A stretch of 64,000 nucleotides of DNA. Origin: Anarhynchus alexandrinus. Taxonomy: Eukaryota; Chordata; Aves; Charadriiformes; Charadriidae. The stretch is from assembly GCA_008711295.1 (NCBI GenBank), contig VUYV01000147.1:1965772-2029771 (forward strand), written 5' to 3'. Made by a program: the position numbers and the translations under genes. The notes below the pieces were generated by a model. The model was not told where the DNA came from, searched no databases, and was given only the letters and a program-made list of their open reading frames with translations. This document shows, piece after piece, positions 1 to 13,565 of the stretch. The first letter of the stretch is position 1. The number at the start of each line of letters is the position of its first letter.

Positions 1-221
1 NNNNNNNNNNNNNNNNNNNNNNNNNNNNNNNNNNNNNNNNNNNNNNNNNNNNNNNNNNNNNNNNNNNNNNNNNNNNNNNNNNNNNNNNNNNNNNNNNNNN
101 NNNNNNNNNNNNNNNNNNNNNNNNNNNNNNNNNNNNNNNNNNNNNNNNNNNNNNNNNNNNNNNNNNNNNNNNNNNNNNNNNNNNNNNNNNNNNNNNNNNN
201 NNNNNNNNNNNNNNNNNNNNN
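1..221. other. Assembly gap
   Basis: The first 221 positions are all N. Nothing can be said about them. Unique sequence begins at 222. Confidence 0.99.
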
Positions 222-2582
222 GAAGGTTTGTGCTGCGAGGGCTGGGAGACGGGCAGCTTTCCCTGCTGCAAAAAGCAAGGAAACAGTGACTCTGCTTCTG
301 TAACAGCAGCAGGGAGGAGTAGAAATTGTTGTTTTCTTCATAAAGAGGATTTTCATGTTGAATAAGTTGACTCATAAGTGAAGCCACCTGCATGACTTTG
401 CTGACCAGTAAGGTCAGGGGGATCCAAAAGTAACCGTGGTCAAGAAGTCAGTGATCAAAATGAAGTAAAAAAATTCAATTATTTCTTTATTTAAATAACC
501 ACTAAAAGGGATATCTTAGAGAGGAAGAGGACTGAGATTTAAAGCACCTGTCTGCATTAGCTTTTGCTTTTATTTAAAAAGTTTGCTTTGAAAATTAACA
601 TTTAAATGTCAAGGCACCCTGCATCATTGCACCATTCTGTACGGCAGGAAACTACAGATTTAATACAGCTGTAAACAAAAGTAGCTTAAAAAAGAAAAAC
701 ACAGAAAAAAACCACGCAACTTCTTCTTTTCTTCTTATTAATAGAGAAGATGAGGATCAAAAAAAAAAAAGCACTAAAAGGGAAGCCAAAGTGATGGTTT
801 TAAGTGCTAAATGCTTCTTTCATAATGATGCCAGAATTATCCAAATGTTGCCATATATTTCTCAGGGATTCTGTTAACCACAGCTGGAGCTCATAGCATA
901 AGAAATGCTGTGCACGTGCTTACAAACAGGTTGCAAACTCATCTGCTCAGGAACAAATTTACAGCAAGAAGCATGGTGACACAAGTGGAAAAAGGTTCTA
1001 TTTAAAGTATTTCAAAGTAATCGTTAAAACCAAATCTCAACGAACCCACTGTGTGTCTCAGTTCTATATTTGCATTCATTGTCCCCAAACAACTTGTAAC
1101 CTGTTTTGCATGTTAGACAGTTTAATGGGCTCTCTGAATAGAGTTCCTATTTACTGACACTCTGTCAGCATAGAAGAGGAAATGCCCAAGTGTGCTGAAG
1201 ATCCTGTTACATGGATTAAGTTCTAAAAAACACCCAGCAATGCTGCTATTGGGTGGGAAAAAGAGGAATCTGTGGCTTCAGTGTTTGGAATAATGACTGA
1301 TACTGTCTCATACAAGGGGTATTTCATGAGTGAGAATGATAATTCCCCTCCACCCAGAGGAGGTGTTTCCATCAATGCTTCTATACAAAATAATATGGCA
1401 CCACCTTTTTAATACTATGGTCAAAAGATCATTAACCATAAAGATGACGAGACAGGGTAGGGCTTGTATACATGGGACAGTCACATGCCAGGCATGTACA
1501 TGCATATGAGAAGTTGCATTGGTACCTTATGCTAAAATGAGTACTTGACATGGCCTGATATTTTTCAGTACCCATACCATTATACTAGTGTAGTAGGTCC
1601 TCCATTATGTTTACATGTGTAAGAGACAAAGTGTGTGTTAATTACGAAGCCTTAAAATTTCTGTGTTTTTATATCAAATATTATATTATTTACGCTTTTA
1701 TCTGTGACTGAAAAATAATTCGGATTTTTTCATTTACTCTTCAGCTGAAATTTTTAACATGCAATCAAAATGTTCATGGTTGGAAGGGGAAGGAGCAATT
1801 ACTGCAGGGGAAAAACAAAGGCAAAAAAGTAAATCTTGCCCTCCATCAGCACAATGGAAGAAGGGGTGACAGGAGGACACGAGGTTCTGCTCCATCTCCA
1901 CATTCTATGGACTCTGCAAGTCCCAAAGGTCCCACTGTACTTCAGGCAGACACCAAACTAGAATAAGCTGAGAAAACCAGAAAGTTACAGTGTTCTTTGA
2001 TGTTATAAGGCGGCCCCTCTGCTTAACACAAAGTGGCCTTGCTCCTGGCAGCAACCACATGCACCCAGGTGGCAGCATGGCCAGGGGATTTAGTGCCACC
2101 TCCTCCTCGCAAGAAGCAGAGCAGGAGGGTGACCGGGAGAAGCAGGCCAGCTCCCTTCAATCCCCTGCTGCGTTCAAGGACAAGGGCCTCCTAGCAAACC
2201 TGGCTGGCCAGAGCCAGATAAGGCAGGTGTTCTGCGACACCCTGTCCTGCCGCCTGCCACTGTCCCCCCCCGCCTTGCCCATTCCCTTCTGGGCTGGGAA
2301 GGAAAGCTTCCTGGCACGCTGGGTCCTACCCCTGCTAAGGCAGGTAGGTGGGGAGCTGCTGGCCTCCCCTCCTCTCCGCTGCCCTGGCATCTCACCCTGC
2401 AGCAGCAGTGCCTTGGACCTGCTCCCACCACCCTTCCTACAGCTCTGTTCCTACAAGCAACTTTCAGCATTCTGGTAAACCTAACAGGATGATTCTTCAC
2501 ATGTGTAAAATCATTCAACTGCATCAGTTCACGAGACCAGAAGCATATCCTGTAGTTTTAAGACACTCTGTGGGATAGCCAT

Positions 2583-2676
2583 TAAAAAAAAACAACAAAA
2601 AAAACAAAAAAAAACCAAACCCCACAACACTTTAAAACAAAACAAAACGAACACATAAAACCCCCCCGGGGGTTTT
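2583..2676. repeat. A/C-rich low-complexity tract ending in a G/C dyad
   Basis: The tract consists of A-runs broken by single C residues (AAAC and AACA units). It ends at 2657-2676 in four A, seven C, five G and four T. The outer nine bases on each side are perfect reverse complements around a two-base centre. It is simple-sequence DNA inside an intron with no evident coding role. Confidence 0.6.
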
Positions 2677-5600
2677 GGCAGTATTTGTAACACAAAACAC
2701 TTCTATAATAACAAGAAACCCTTCTCAGCCTCAGGCAAGCAGAACTGCTACATGCAGCACCTGCTGTCGTCCAGGTGGAAAGAGGAACATCATCTTTTTA
2801 ACACAGATACTGAACACACAGACAAATCCTCTGCTTAAGGAGATTTGATTTTCAAAAACGGACTGAAACGTGATTTAATACCCTCAAGCCATGTATTTAA
2901 AGAACCATCACTGAAAGCAAACATCCAGACACAGACAGAAATGCACTGTTATGTCAAAATCACAAAAAAATATTATTTGAACTAAGTTTACCTGTGATTG
3001 GCTAGATATTAAGTTTACACCTGCTGAAATAAAAACAGCCACTCCAGAAAAATAGTGGTAGAAACCTGGAGTTATTATCAATATATTAAGTGCTATACGA
3101 GACAAGTTCTCTGTGCCAGAGACTGCTGTCTGACAGGAAAATACTCAGTGCATTAAGACTACCAGAGAGCTGATTTATGGCTCATTTACATTACAAAGGT
3201 TTTCCAGCATAAGGACAATTCTCTCCCTCCTCCCCAAATTCTTAACTAGTTCTGCTGCTGTCCTTGGGATTTTCTCTCGCACAAATCAACATGATGAAAC
3301 CCACAAACCTCAATAGAATAGCATGAGAGACTAAGAGCATAGTTAACATACGTGCTTAAATTTCAGATGATCCTAGGAAACACCCCCTGACCAGAATACA
3401 GAGCAGGACAGAAAAAAAAAAAAAAACCCACCACAAACCTACACTTATGACCCACCTCCCCATAATCAGATTGGCAGGAGCAGGATGTGGTGGGGAAAAA
3501 TCCCTTCCAAACCCAGGCTGGAAGCTGTATTAATGCTGACTGCATGAGAGCTTACCAGCCTGGCACCACGGGGAACCTAATGCCATCAGGAATATCCACA
3601 CAGCCTCTTACTCTGTCCAAAGACGCAAGGAACAGGAGAAAAAGCTTCATTTCCTTGGGGAGGCAGGAGTGGGGAGCCCGATGCCCACAGGCACACAGCA
3701 GAAACTGCAGAACATGCAACTAATAGTTCAAATACAGTGCCAGCAGACAGTCATCCAGTGTCCTCACACAGAATTCACAGCATTTCTTCTCTTACTGTCA
3801 GAATTCCCTTCGTTAGCTATAGAGTGCTTTCCACTCCCTCAGACAGAGAGGAAAAAACTGCCTCTCTCCAAAAGCACATTCCTGCAGGTATCATTCATTC
3901 ATATCTTTCCCTTTAAACATGCAGTGCTGTTACCAGAAATAGACTAACCCACCAGCCAAACCAGCAATCCAATGTAGCACAGCACATGCCAGAAACAAAC
4001 AGGCAAGAGTCTTGAATCACAGCAGCAGGTAAAAGGCAGGCAACTTCATCTGTGGGCCAGAAACACCAGCACTCTTTCGTTGTGTGTGGCTCCATGTTAC
4101 TTAAACAAAACTGTGGCTCCTTCTGGAAGGGGGCCTTCATGCCACAGCAGCTCTTTGATTACAGTTCTGCCATCCATAAGAGTCATGGCAAAACCAGAAG
4201 GCTGGATGGGACCACCTCTTTCAGTAGCATGTTACACAGCATCACTTTAAAATTGACCATGGAACCACACATCTGCCAAGCATTAATGCTAAATTTCCAC
4301 CCAAGTTCAAGGTTGGCCTTATTTTAAAGCTGTTCACTAGGGTTAATCAGAATTTTATGCAGTAGGTCCTAAGAGCAGAAGAGAGGACACGTCTGGGAGG
4401 CTGAAGGGACAAGACCATACCTGCAGACACTAGCAAAACACAGTGTAATTTAAAAAGGTGATTATATCAATTTCCTACAGACAACAGTAAAAAGTCTGTA
4501 TCTCATCTATCCAGAAAGCCATCTTCTGAAACCCCCAAATTTGATAGCCTTTAAGATACAACATCTTTAAATGCCTCCAAGAGCAAAAAGGTAAATAGCA
4601 TGGCGCACCAGGAGCCTCCAGCACACGCCTTGTGCCCGGCATATGCAGCTGCAAGCCATGAGGAAGGGGAGGAAGACAAAATACATTACAACTGTGTTAA
4701 TAGCAACTCTTATCAAAACTGCACAGACTCCTACATCAAAAGACCTATCGTGTAACTATTTATGTTCTAAAAAGGAGGCTAAGTAAGTTTCTTTTTTGCA
4801 GTTTCTTTTCAAAGGCTGATAAGAGACACCCAAAGGTCCCTTTGGGAAAAGCAAATATAAGTTCATTGTATGCTTGCTGCCTAACAAGCCAGCCTTATGC
4901 ATATCTTGCAAGGTGATTAGTGAAAATTCTGAAATCGCTGGCGTGAGACAGTATGTTTGAAGATTAAAAACAGAAACTCTTTTCTCTGTATATTCTGTGA
5001 TACAGCCTTCAAAGAAACCAAGAACATCATGAAACTTTGCCTTTCTTCTCTTTCCTAAAAAAAGCCTCTTTATACAGAGCCCACACTGTTACCCAGTCTC
5101 ACTTCACATGCAGAGGGAAGTGAACGGGTGAGGAGATTAACCATGCTTCCCGTCTTATGCAAGCTTTGTATCCCCATAAATAGCATTTCTGGTACTGGAA
5201 AATTTTGAAAAACTCTGAAGAAAGCCTCAGGGCCCCATTAGATACTTTCACTAACTCTGTTATCCAATAAAAAAAAAATTACTCTTCAATCCTAAATGGC
5301 TCCACTACTCTTGAGGATGAAAGCACTGGAAAGAACTGAGGCTGCAGAAACCACTGCCTTGTTTATGCTTCCCAGAGGATGCACTCACGTTGGGAACAAT
5401 TCTGTGATTCACAGGCTAAGTAGAGGACGGTAATTCATGCTCTTCTGCTGACTCTCATCCTGCATCACAGAATTACAAGACTGCTAATATAAAAACCTCA
5501 GAGTCCAGAAAGCAACACCAGCGTGAGATGAGGAAACAGTTTCCAAGATAAGCAGATGTTCAACACACTTTTCCCCTACACTGCAACAATCTTCAGAAAA

Positions 5601-6837
5601 AGCAGGTTCCATTTTCCCCCCAACTCTTATTCTCCAGGTTTACATCTATGACGAAAAGAAAACTCCCGTATTTTTTATATATACAACAGTAAGTTCATGA
5701 GCAATGACCAGCAAGTGTCTCTCAAGCATCTGAAGGACCTGACCAACCCCGCAAAGCTCTACACAAAAGCTCCTCGTGTTGCTGTCTGCAAAATTCTAGA
5801 CATTCTTCAATGTCTGAAAACTACAATGGTTGCAAAGGACAGCTGAAATACTAACCCACACAGCAGCAGGCAGAAAGTCTGCTAAAAACATTGAAACCCC
5901 TCCATTTTAAGTAACTGGAAGGCAAATCATAATACTGTATGTTTCAGAAAATATTTTATGGCTTCTCTCAGCATCCAACATAGCGAATCAACTATTCTGC
6001 ACATACCCCCCCTCAAATAACAGAGCACCCCATAAATCTGAAGTACTGACCTCTTCAGCCTTTTCGTAGAAAATAAAATGCCTCAGGCAATACATGTTAT
6101 TGGTCGAAACAATGTGAGTAAAACGCAATACTGTTATTTAGTTTCAATAACATGATTATGAGGTAATGTTTGTATATCTGGTAGCAGAGCTAAGAAATTT
6201 CCATTATACAGATGAGCTGAAATGATGTATTATTTCCTAGAGTAATTTAAAAAAAATTAAGCATCTCCAGGATCTTGGCTTGACTATTCTTCACGCCCAA
6301 GATAAACCTCAGCAATGGTTTGTTTTAAAAACAATGTGTGGAAGCTTTTCCTTCTAAAAGCAAAAAATAAATTATGAGTGCTACAGGAAATCTGAATAAA
6401 CATCAACACTTTGGCTCAGCAGAGTAAGAACAATAGCAAGGAGACGATTGCTGGAGAAATAGTGATCTGAGGAGCACCCAACATTTGAAGCCTGTTGCGT
6501 GGATACACTAAGTCTGGCCAACAAGAAAAGTACCTAACAGAAAAACCTATGACAAAGTCTCACATATAGAAGATGCCCTCAAAAAAGTATGTTTGTGCAT
6601 ATATTCCTTATCTGGGTTTCCCTCCTTCCTAGCCACCACTGATATCTTCTCTTTCAACACATTCACTCTGTGCTCACTGCGTTTTTCTCATTTCATCATC
6701 TTCCTATGTCTTAACAGCCACAAGAATAAAAAATATGAAGCATACAAATACTGAATATGGGAATAAAACAAAACAAAGCCAGAAAAATTCCAAAAGATAT
6801 GCTTATAAACCTGTTAGTTTGTAATATGCAAAAGACT

Positions 6838-6945
6838 GACCAAAGGAGTGACCATAGTGTGTCAGACCAAGGGTCCACGCAAGCCAACATCCTGCCTCCA
6901 ACAGCAGCTATAATCAAGGACCAGGGAAAGGCCATAACAATATGA
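6838..6945. repeat. Relic of an old amniote interspersed repeat (CR1-type tail, antisense)
   Basis: The stretch reads as 'gaccatagtgtgtcagacca', then 'agggtcca', then 'catcctgcctccaacagcag'. This resembles an abundant reptile and bird consensus with the phrases 'gggtcagaccaaaggtcca' and 'atcctgtctccgacagtggc', which I associate with the 3' end of old CR1-like elements in antisense. The match is from memory and the copy is strongly diverged. Family and boundaries are uncertain. Confidence 0.4.
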
Positions 6946-9900
6946 CAAGTATATATGACTTATTCTCCAGCTAAACTTTCCAAACTCTAGCTGTTTACAG
7001 CTCAGACACTATGCATTAATAATTCCTACTGTCACGGATTGTGAATGTTTAAAAGGAAAGCTAAGGTTAGGTCATAAACAACTAATGTGGAATGCTGTAT
7101 ACCATTTGTTGTATGGTTTGTTTTATTAAAAATAATTAGGAGAAGAAAAAAAAGCTGTAAATTAGAGCCTGGTAAGAAGTAAATGATAACTGTACTAAAA
7201 ACTTATGTATCTTTTTAAATTTTGGTTTTAATGTAAAAATCTTATTCTGTATGAATGTAAATTTACGTACCTAGGCCAAGAATCTAAATTAAATTAAAAC
7301 ATGGTGTGAATTCCTTTTTTTTCCCCTTAAATATTCACATCACAAGACAACACGAGGGGAACATCAGGTTGCACAACCAGCTTCAGTTTCTGACAGAGTA
7401 TTAGCAATCTGGAGCTGTAGCGAGTCTCTGCCTACTCAGATAGGCTTTGGAGCATGTCCCAGGCATTTATGTAGTTTTTTCAAAAGAATGATGGTAACAA
7501 GACCAATGTAAATTTAATAAACACAAAAGCACCAAATCCCAGTGAGAATATTTTCCCCTAATACAAGCACTTCATCTTTGACTTCAGAAATCTGGCTCTC
7601 AGTGGTGACCAAAAAAAAGAGACTGAGAACTAAAACTCGTAGTTCCCCTAGAAACTATTAAAAAAAAAATCATTCAATCTAAGTATCAGTTTTACAGTTC
7701 ATCTCTATAAGGCATTCTTTAGATTAAGATCACCACAAGTTGGAGACATAACTATTAATAAAATTAATGTAAGCATCTCACTTGACTTGTTGAAAAGTAG
7801 TATTTTTTTCAAATAAAGCACTACTTATTTGTTGCTCTCTGCTAAGAAAGTAGTATATACTTGACACAGATCGCACAAAGTACGGAAAATGCCAAGTAAC
7901 TCACAGTGAGGAAGGTTAAAAAAAACCTTGAAACTAAAAGCCCCCTTTGTCATTCTTTTAGTAAATTACTCAAACTCTTCCCTTACAATTTCTCACCTCC
8001 TAGAACTTCTTGTCCAAATATATCTGGTATCATACAACAGCACATGCAAAGCAATTCCAGTTTCAAGCTGTACATTCAGTGTTCCAGACTACTAATTTAT
8101 ATCCAAGGCAATTCTTTCCATGTGACACGTCACTCATTTTGGTAATTTCTTTTTAAATTAAGTTAAAATTTGACTAGCTATTCATTTCATGAGGTGAAAT
8201 ACCTCTGAACTTGACACTACACAATGGGCAGGGGAAAACCAAGAGGTTCTCCATTCCATAAGGGGCGAGGGAAGATAAAGGAAGAATAGGCAGAGGGAAA
8301 TGGCAAGTTGTACCAGGGTTCAAGGGCACATAATCACAATAAAAAGCACCAAATGTCACAGTAGAGTCAGGGGCCCAATACATATAGATGTGCCATTCTA
8401 CTTTTATATTACACTGTACCATTTGTTTTATGACTTGCTGGATATCAGGACAGATTTCACAGCAAGAGGAGACAGTTCTCTGCAAAAGCTGGAGTAATAT
8501 TTGGGAGCTACTGACACAGAAGTAAAGACAAGAGCCTAAAAACACGGTTTGAAGAATTGGGCAAAAAAACTTAACTACGCAGAATAGTCTTTAAGTAGGA
8601 GTAGCAGTCTTAAATAAGGACCTATTGCATAAGATAAATTTATGCTTGCATGTTACTCTTACCTCTTGCCTGTTAAACTCCCACGAGCTGTAACATCTTA
8701 TCTACATAAGGAATCTAAATTGGTCTTTAAGAAGTTTTGTAGAGATTTCAGTTTTGTTTAAAAAGTTACTTATTTCATTTTCTTGCCAACCAAGGCAAAA
8801 AATAAGCTCTTTACCAAAAAATGCAGTGGGTAAAGGAGCATTTGGTAAGAAGCAGAAATGGATGGTGAGGGTTTTATTTCAGCTTCACTTGCCATAGTGG
8901 GGGGAAGAGACCCAGTAAAACTGAGGCACTCAGACCATGAAGATCTGTAGTAGAAAGATACAATGGCTGGGCGGCTCTCTTCTACAGAGAAATTTTAAAT
9001 ATTTTAAAGGATAAACGTTTAAACCAGCTTACTTAAAACACTAAATTTAGGGGACAGAGATGCTGACTGTTGTTTCATGTTAATCCTGCTTCCTCTCTAG
9101 TAGTTCAGGAGCTGGTTTGTCAGAACATAACTACCACTATGTTAACCACTTCAAATATTTTGGGGTTCTCAAGCTAACCTTTCCTATGATTGCTGGTGTA
9201 ACCAGTCAGACACTGAGCGTCACCCCTACCAAAGCAGGGCAGCGAGGCTGCTGCTCATGCCCACATGCTCCCTTGCTCTGCCAACAGAGAACCTGGGTTT
9301 CTGTTAGCAGGAACTTAAAGAGAAAGAGCTATTATCTCCCATTTTTCAGTTAATGCCTTTGTTCTTGTTAATACCACAATAACCTTTCCCCTCACATTAA
9401 AGACTGAAGTTTTCTATTAAAATTTGTGTCTTTTCATTAATATAGTCCACAAGGTAGCCATAAAACATTATTATAAAATAATAATAAACATTATTTCATC
9501 AGCATTAAACATATGCATTTTCTCCTTTCCAACCAGGATATGAGGAGGATTCTTAGCCCTGGGTGGAGCACAGCCCTTTTCCCGACTCCCCTGACACGGA
9601 GCACAGTTTTCCCTCCTGCTAGCAAAAACTCTAACCCGTTTCCCATTCTCTTCCTTGGTAAGCAGTAGAGTCCTCTCCCAGGAACACCTGATCATAGGCA
9701 AAATGAACAAGATTCATGTAATGGTGCGGGGGAGAAGAGTCCTTGTCTCATAAGAATGTTTACTATACTTGAATTTAGATTTTGTAAATACTATTATCTT
9801 GGGCTCACAAAACATAACAGTAAGAGGTAACGGGGGGGAAAAACAGTAATGGAAGTAGAGGGGTGCATGCGTTGGGGAATCAGCTGAGGTTGCTCTTAGC

Positions 9901-11995
9901 TTAATAAATAGGAGCCCAAGCTGGCAGGAAAAGCAAGGTGTTTGAAGTAGCACACAAAATAGTATGAGGGCCAGAACACTATTAAACTTGGGTGCTTAAA
10001 TTTAAGGCCAGAACAGGAGTCCACAGATTGTAAGACAGGAAATAACCAAAACTGACAGCAACATCAAAGCGCACACCTGATTAAATTGTCTCAGTGTCCC
10101 AATATTGGGCACATAATCTGGGAACTTCTGTGTACATCAAGCCACGAGTTAAATTTTAAAAAGTTTAAAAACAACAGGTAGGGACATTGTTAGAATTGCC
10201 TTTGTAACATAGGGAATATAAGCTCCCTATTATTTTCAGGCACTCATATGACATTTACATGGGTCATCACGTAAAGCATTCAAACCATTCATCTGCAAGA
10301 TGCTGGAGCACCTGTTTACTAGAGGAAGTATGCCAGACTTAAGATGCTAGACTCAAATCAAGAACATGTAAATTCAGTTCTTCTCTGTCCCTGACTGCAC
10401 GCAGACAATGTACGTGAAGGTAAGCTGGGCATACCACTTTCTGACCTACGTTAGCTTCTATTAAAACATGTCTTGAGGGTCTGCAAGAATATTCTTGTAG
10501 AAATCATACATGGGTTTGCTTAGAGTGGGAACTTCATTTAAGGACCTGCAACCTACATAAGGAAAAAAGATGCAAGTCAGGAGTGAAAGAGAGAGATGAT
10601 GTCCCCGAAGTTACATAGCAAGTAAGCGCTAGAACTAAGAATTTATTTCAGTTCTTTTTGACCCTTGCCTGATGTCTTGTGCCCATACAAGACACACTGC
10701 CCCTGTGAATTTTTAAAAGAGAATAACCACAGATGACACAGGAAAGCTGCAAAACAGATTAAGTAAAATGTCAAGGACTTTGCTGAAAGCCTCTTGTGGC
10801 TTTCCATTTTGTTTAGCAGACAGCATCTAGAAAGGACTCAAAACATTCTCTTCAATTCTAAAGCATCTAACTCAGACATGCCTCTCAAAGCCTGAGTCTT
10901 CCTTAACAAGAAATTACTTATGCCTTAGTACGGTCTCTTTAGCTATTTCCACTTTATCCCACTTCATACCTCCTCTGCTATAGGTGTCATTGTTTATTTC
11001 CCCTTCTCAAAATCCCAAACTGCAACATTCCTTTCTGTCAACATCAACATAATTTCTTTTCTCCAAATGGAAAGCAAGTTACCTGGCATTAACACATCCT
11101 CCACCATAAAACTTCCTCAAGTCTTTCACCACCACTACATACCACCTGAACATCAATAAAGAAATGCTGCAACTTTTTCCCCACACTACTACTTCTAAGC
11201 GGTGCGACAGGCATGCCTCTAGATGTCTGTAATGCACTAAGGCTAGTGTTTTAGTGCAGTTTCAATAATAGTTATTTAGTACAGAGTGGAGACAGTACAA
11301 CCCTTTTCCTCTCCAACGGCGCAGAAAGTATTTTTGAGTCAAAGATGTTTTTTATACTGATTTCTTCCCCCTCCTATCTGCCCAAGAGTAAGTGAGCTTT
11401 GGTTTTTCTTGTACATCAGAGCTCAGAGATGATTACAGACTTGCGAAGTTAACAAAGACAAGTTATTAGGAAATCAATGTCACTTATTTCTTAAAACTCA
11501 CCAATCATGAACTCCAAATGATAAAAATGACTGAAAAAACACTGCTTTTATTTATAAAGATGCTACATTCTAGGCAGCTTACCCCTTCTTAGGTGATCTT
11601 ATCCTATGAGATAACACAACTTAATATGTGCTTTATTAGAAATCAGATAAACTTTAGGTTTAGACATGTTTATGTTTTAGAAGTGTTTGTTTTTATAAAC
11701 ACTCTTCAGGAACCGGATGCTGGAAGCTCAAATGCAATGCAATTTGCAACTGAGTACCCAAGAACAGTTTTGTGTTACAAATAACAATTATAATGCAAGT
11801 TTAGCTCCACTACCCAAAAAGAAAAAAATCACCACTCCAACATCAGGGACACAACAAGGAAAGCACTTTCTGGATACATAATGCAGCACAGGTTTCATTT
11901 ATATACATACTTGAAAAATCGTAAAGCCTTGTGAAAAAGGCAGAACAAGAAGTTCCATATTTTAATCAACATTGAAATAAACCCTGTAACCTTAC

Positions 11996-12045
11996 CGAGC
12001 AAAATAGCCTTGTCTTCGTTCCTTCTTCTCTTCCTTGGTCTCCAT
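11996..12045 (-). CDS. NCOA7: NCOA7 first coding exon (nuclear receptor coactivator 7, N-terminus)
   Basis: The 50-nt coding part reads METKEEKKERRQGYFA plus two bases (CG) of a split arginine codon, followed by the donor GTAAG at 11995-11991. This matches the conserved start of vertebrate NCOA7, a lysine- and glutamate-rich leader that precedes the LysM and TLDc regions encoded by later exons. Family knowledge: NCOA7 is an oxidation-resistance protein that binds oestrogen receptor and the V-ATPase. An in-frame TGA at 12057-12055, 12 nt upstream of the ATG, closes the frame and supports this start. The rest of the gene lies beyond the left edge. Minus-strand order next to HEY2 agrees with the known HEY2-NCOA7 tandem. 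Without transcripts the start rests on homology and the splice site. Confidence 0.88.
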
Positions 12046-12127
12046 TATGTACAGTCAAATGGACAAGGTGAGCAGCCAAGTGTGATGTTCTTTTTCCCCT
12101 CAGTACCTCATATCCAGGCAGAGTCCC
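12046..12127 (-). other. NCOA7: NCOA7 5' UTR portion of the start-codon exon
   Basis: On the minus strand a T-rich stretch ends in TATACAG at 12134-12128, a usable acceptor. It is followed by 82 nt of leader before the ATG at 12045. The whole exon would be 11996-12127 (132 nt). The leader contains a short upstream ORF at 12111-12100. The acceptor is inferred from sequence only, and an alternative acceptor further upstream cannot be excluded. Confidence 0.6.
12100..12111 (-). promoter_or_regulatory. Four-codon upstream ORF in the NCOA7 leader
   Basis: ATG AGG TAC TGA lies 66 nt before the main NCOA7 start, in the same frame but terminated at once. Minimal uORFs of this kind can lower or condition translation of the main ORF. 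The sequence is clear. Its function is inference. Confidence 0.4.
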
Positions 12128-13565
12128 CTGTATATAACATTTAAAAACAGGATGTTCATAAATCAACACATCAACATCACCTATGAAAACCAACAGGGTT
12201 GTGGAAATGCAATTGACCCAGTGACAATGCAAAGTAAAACTTTAACCCATCAAGGCTTGCCATGTGATACCCATTTAGTATACAATGAGACAAAAACCAA
12301 TAAATGCACTCAGGCCAATTTCTCTAGCAGAGGAAGAGAGATACTGCAAAGCAGGTAACCCAAAGAACAGTAGCAAGTTTTAAAACCCTGGGAGGATCAA
12401 AATCTTTTGCAAGCTGTTAAATAGTTCATACCAAAACATCTTCCTGCTTTCGAGAGAAGCTTTGGAAATATCCAGTACAAACAATATAACCAGAAAGCCA
12501 CATAGTGTTCATTTTATAAAAATTCTGTAAAATAGTGAGACTTAAAGTTTTAAAACAATGTAAAGAAAAAAAGAGCAAGCTATATTCTTTACACAGGTTT
12601 GACTGTTGTGAACAATAAATAAGTTCAAATAAGGATACAGGGAGAAACATGATGGACTTCCTGCTCTCCAGATGAACTGCAGTCACCTTGAGATAGTCAG
12701 GACAAGGGAAGGTTTTGTGAGAAGTTAAAAATAATAAAAAAAAAATTAAAAAAAAAAAAGAAGAGCAGTAACAGTGGCTTATGACATGGAAAACACCACC
12801 TCTTTGCAGAATGCCATACTGAGGCACTTGCAAATCAGAAGTTGGGAATTTCATAACTGCTTGGCAATTACTGCAATTAACAATATGCCACATGAATTGC
12901 TTTCCAAGAATTCTGCCAATGTTTCATCCTCTTCCCCTCTCCAACACACACTCAACCTACCCCAGTGGCTTGTGCACATGCACAAAATAAGTAAACATCT
13001 TAAGAGTTCTTTTAGCAGTATTCCAGATTAAAGTTCAAACCAGAAGTTACTACTAAGCGTTTCAGCCTAATGGGCTGTACGACAAAGAAATGGAAGCCAC
13101 ATAAATTATGATTCGCGGCAAAAGAAGAAAATTCCTCTGGGACCTAATCAGTTCCCATTATTTTCTCCTGCATTAAAAGATCATAAACTACAACCTGCCA
13201 GATGTCAGCAAAAGAGATTATGTAGCAGAAGTAGACTAATCTATTTAAAAAGCCCAAGAACATACAATGTTAGATTCTACCAGAAACACTTTCCATAATT
13301 TTCTCTCCATATTTGTGGAGCATCAGTCCACAGCAGTTAAAAGTCCATTGCTTGAAAATGCACTTTTTCTTACTCATTAATTTTGAATACATCCAGTACA
13401 TCAAAAAGAATCTAGTCTCTCTGATCTTTATGCATCAGGTAGAGTCTTACAGTAATGGTCACTCTTTAAATGGCAAATTTGCCTATGACATCTTTGGCTT
13501 TATAAAGAGAATACTATTTTATCTCCGCAAGTTAATGCACGTCACAGTCTTCAGCCTGGCCTGAA

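Larger units (their letters stand above)
222..11995 (-). other. NCOA7: NCOA7 intron following the first coding exon (partial)
   Basis: This AT-rich non-coding stretch lies downstream, on the minus strand, of the NCOA7 start-codon exon. The intron begins with the donor GTAAG at 11995-11991 and continues past the left edge. I looked for the next coding exon, expected to begin with a lysine-rich segment, and did not find it. The stretch holds a GC-richer block at about 1860-2480 with a 162-codon plus-strand ORF I do not recognise, a perfect AAAACCCCC/GGGGGTTTT dyad at 2657-2676, A/C-rich low-complexity DNA at about 2583-2660, and an old repeat relic near 6838-6945. The intron assignment is inferred from the exon at 11996. 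Confidence 0.75.

Noticed and set aside
12426..12893. 155-codon minus-strand ORF just upstream of the NCOA7 start exon
   Set aside because: It is low-complexity Phe/Leu/Ser-rich sequence from an A-rich tract at about 12728-12760. There are no splice or domain signs, and it is intronic by position.
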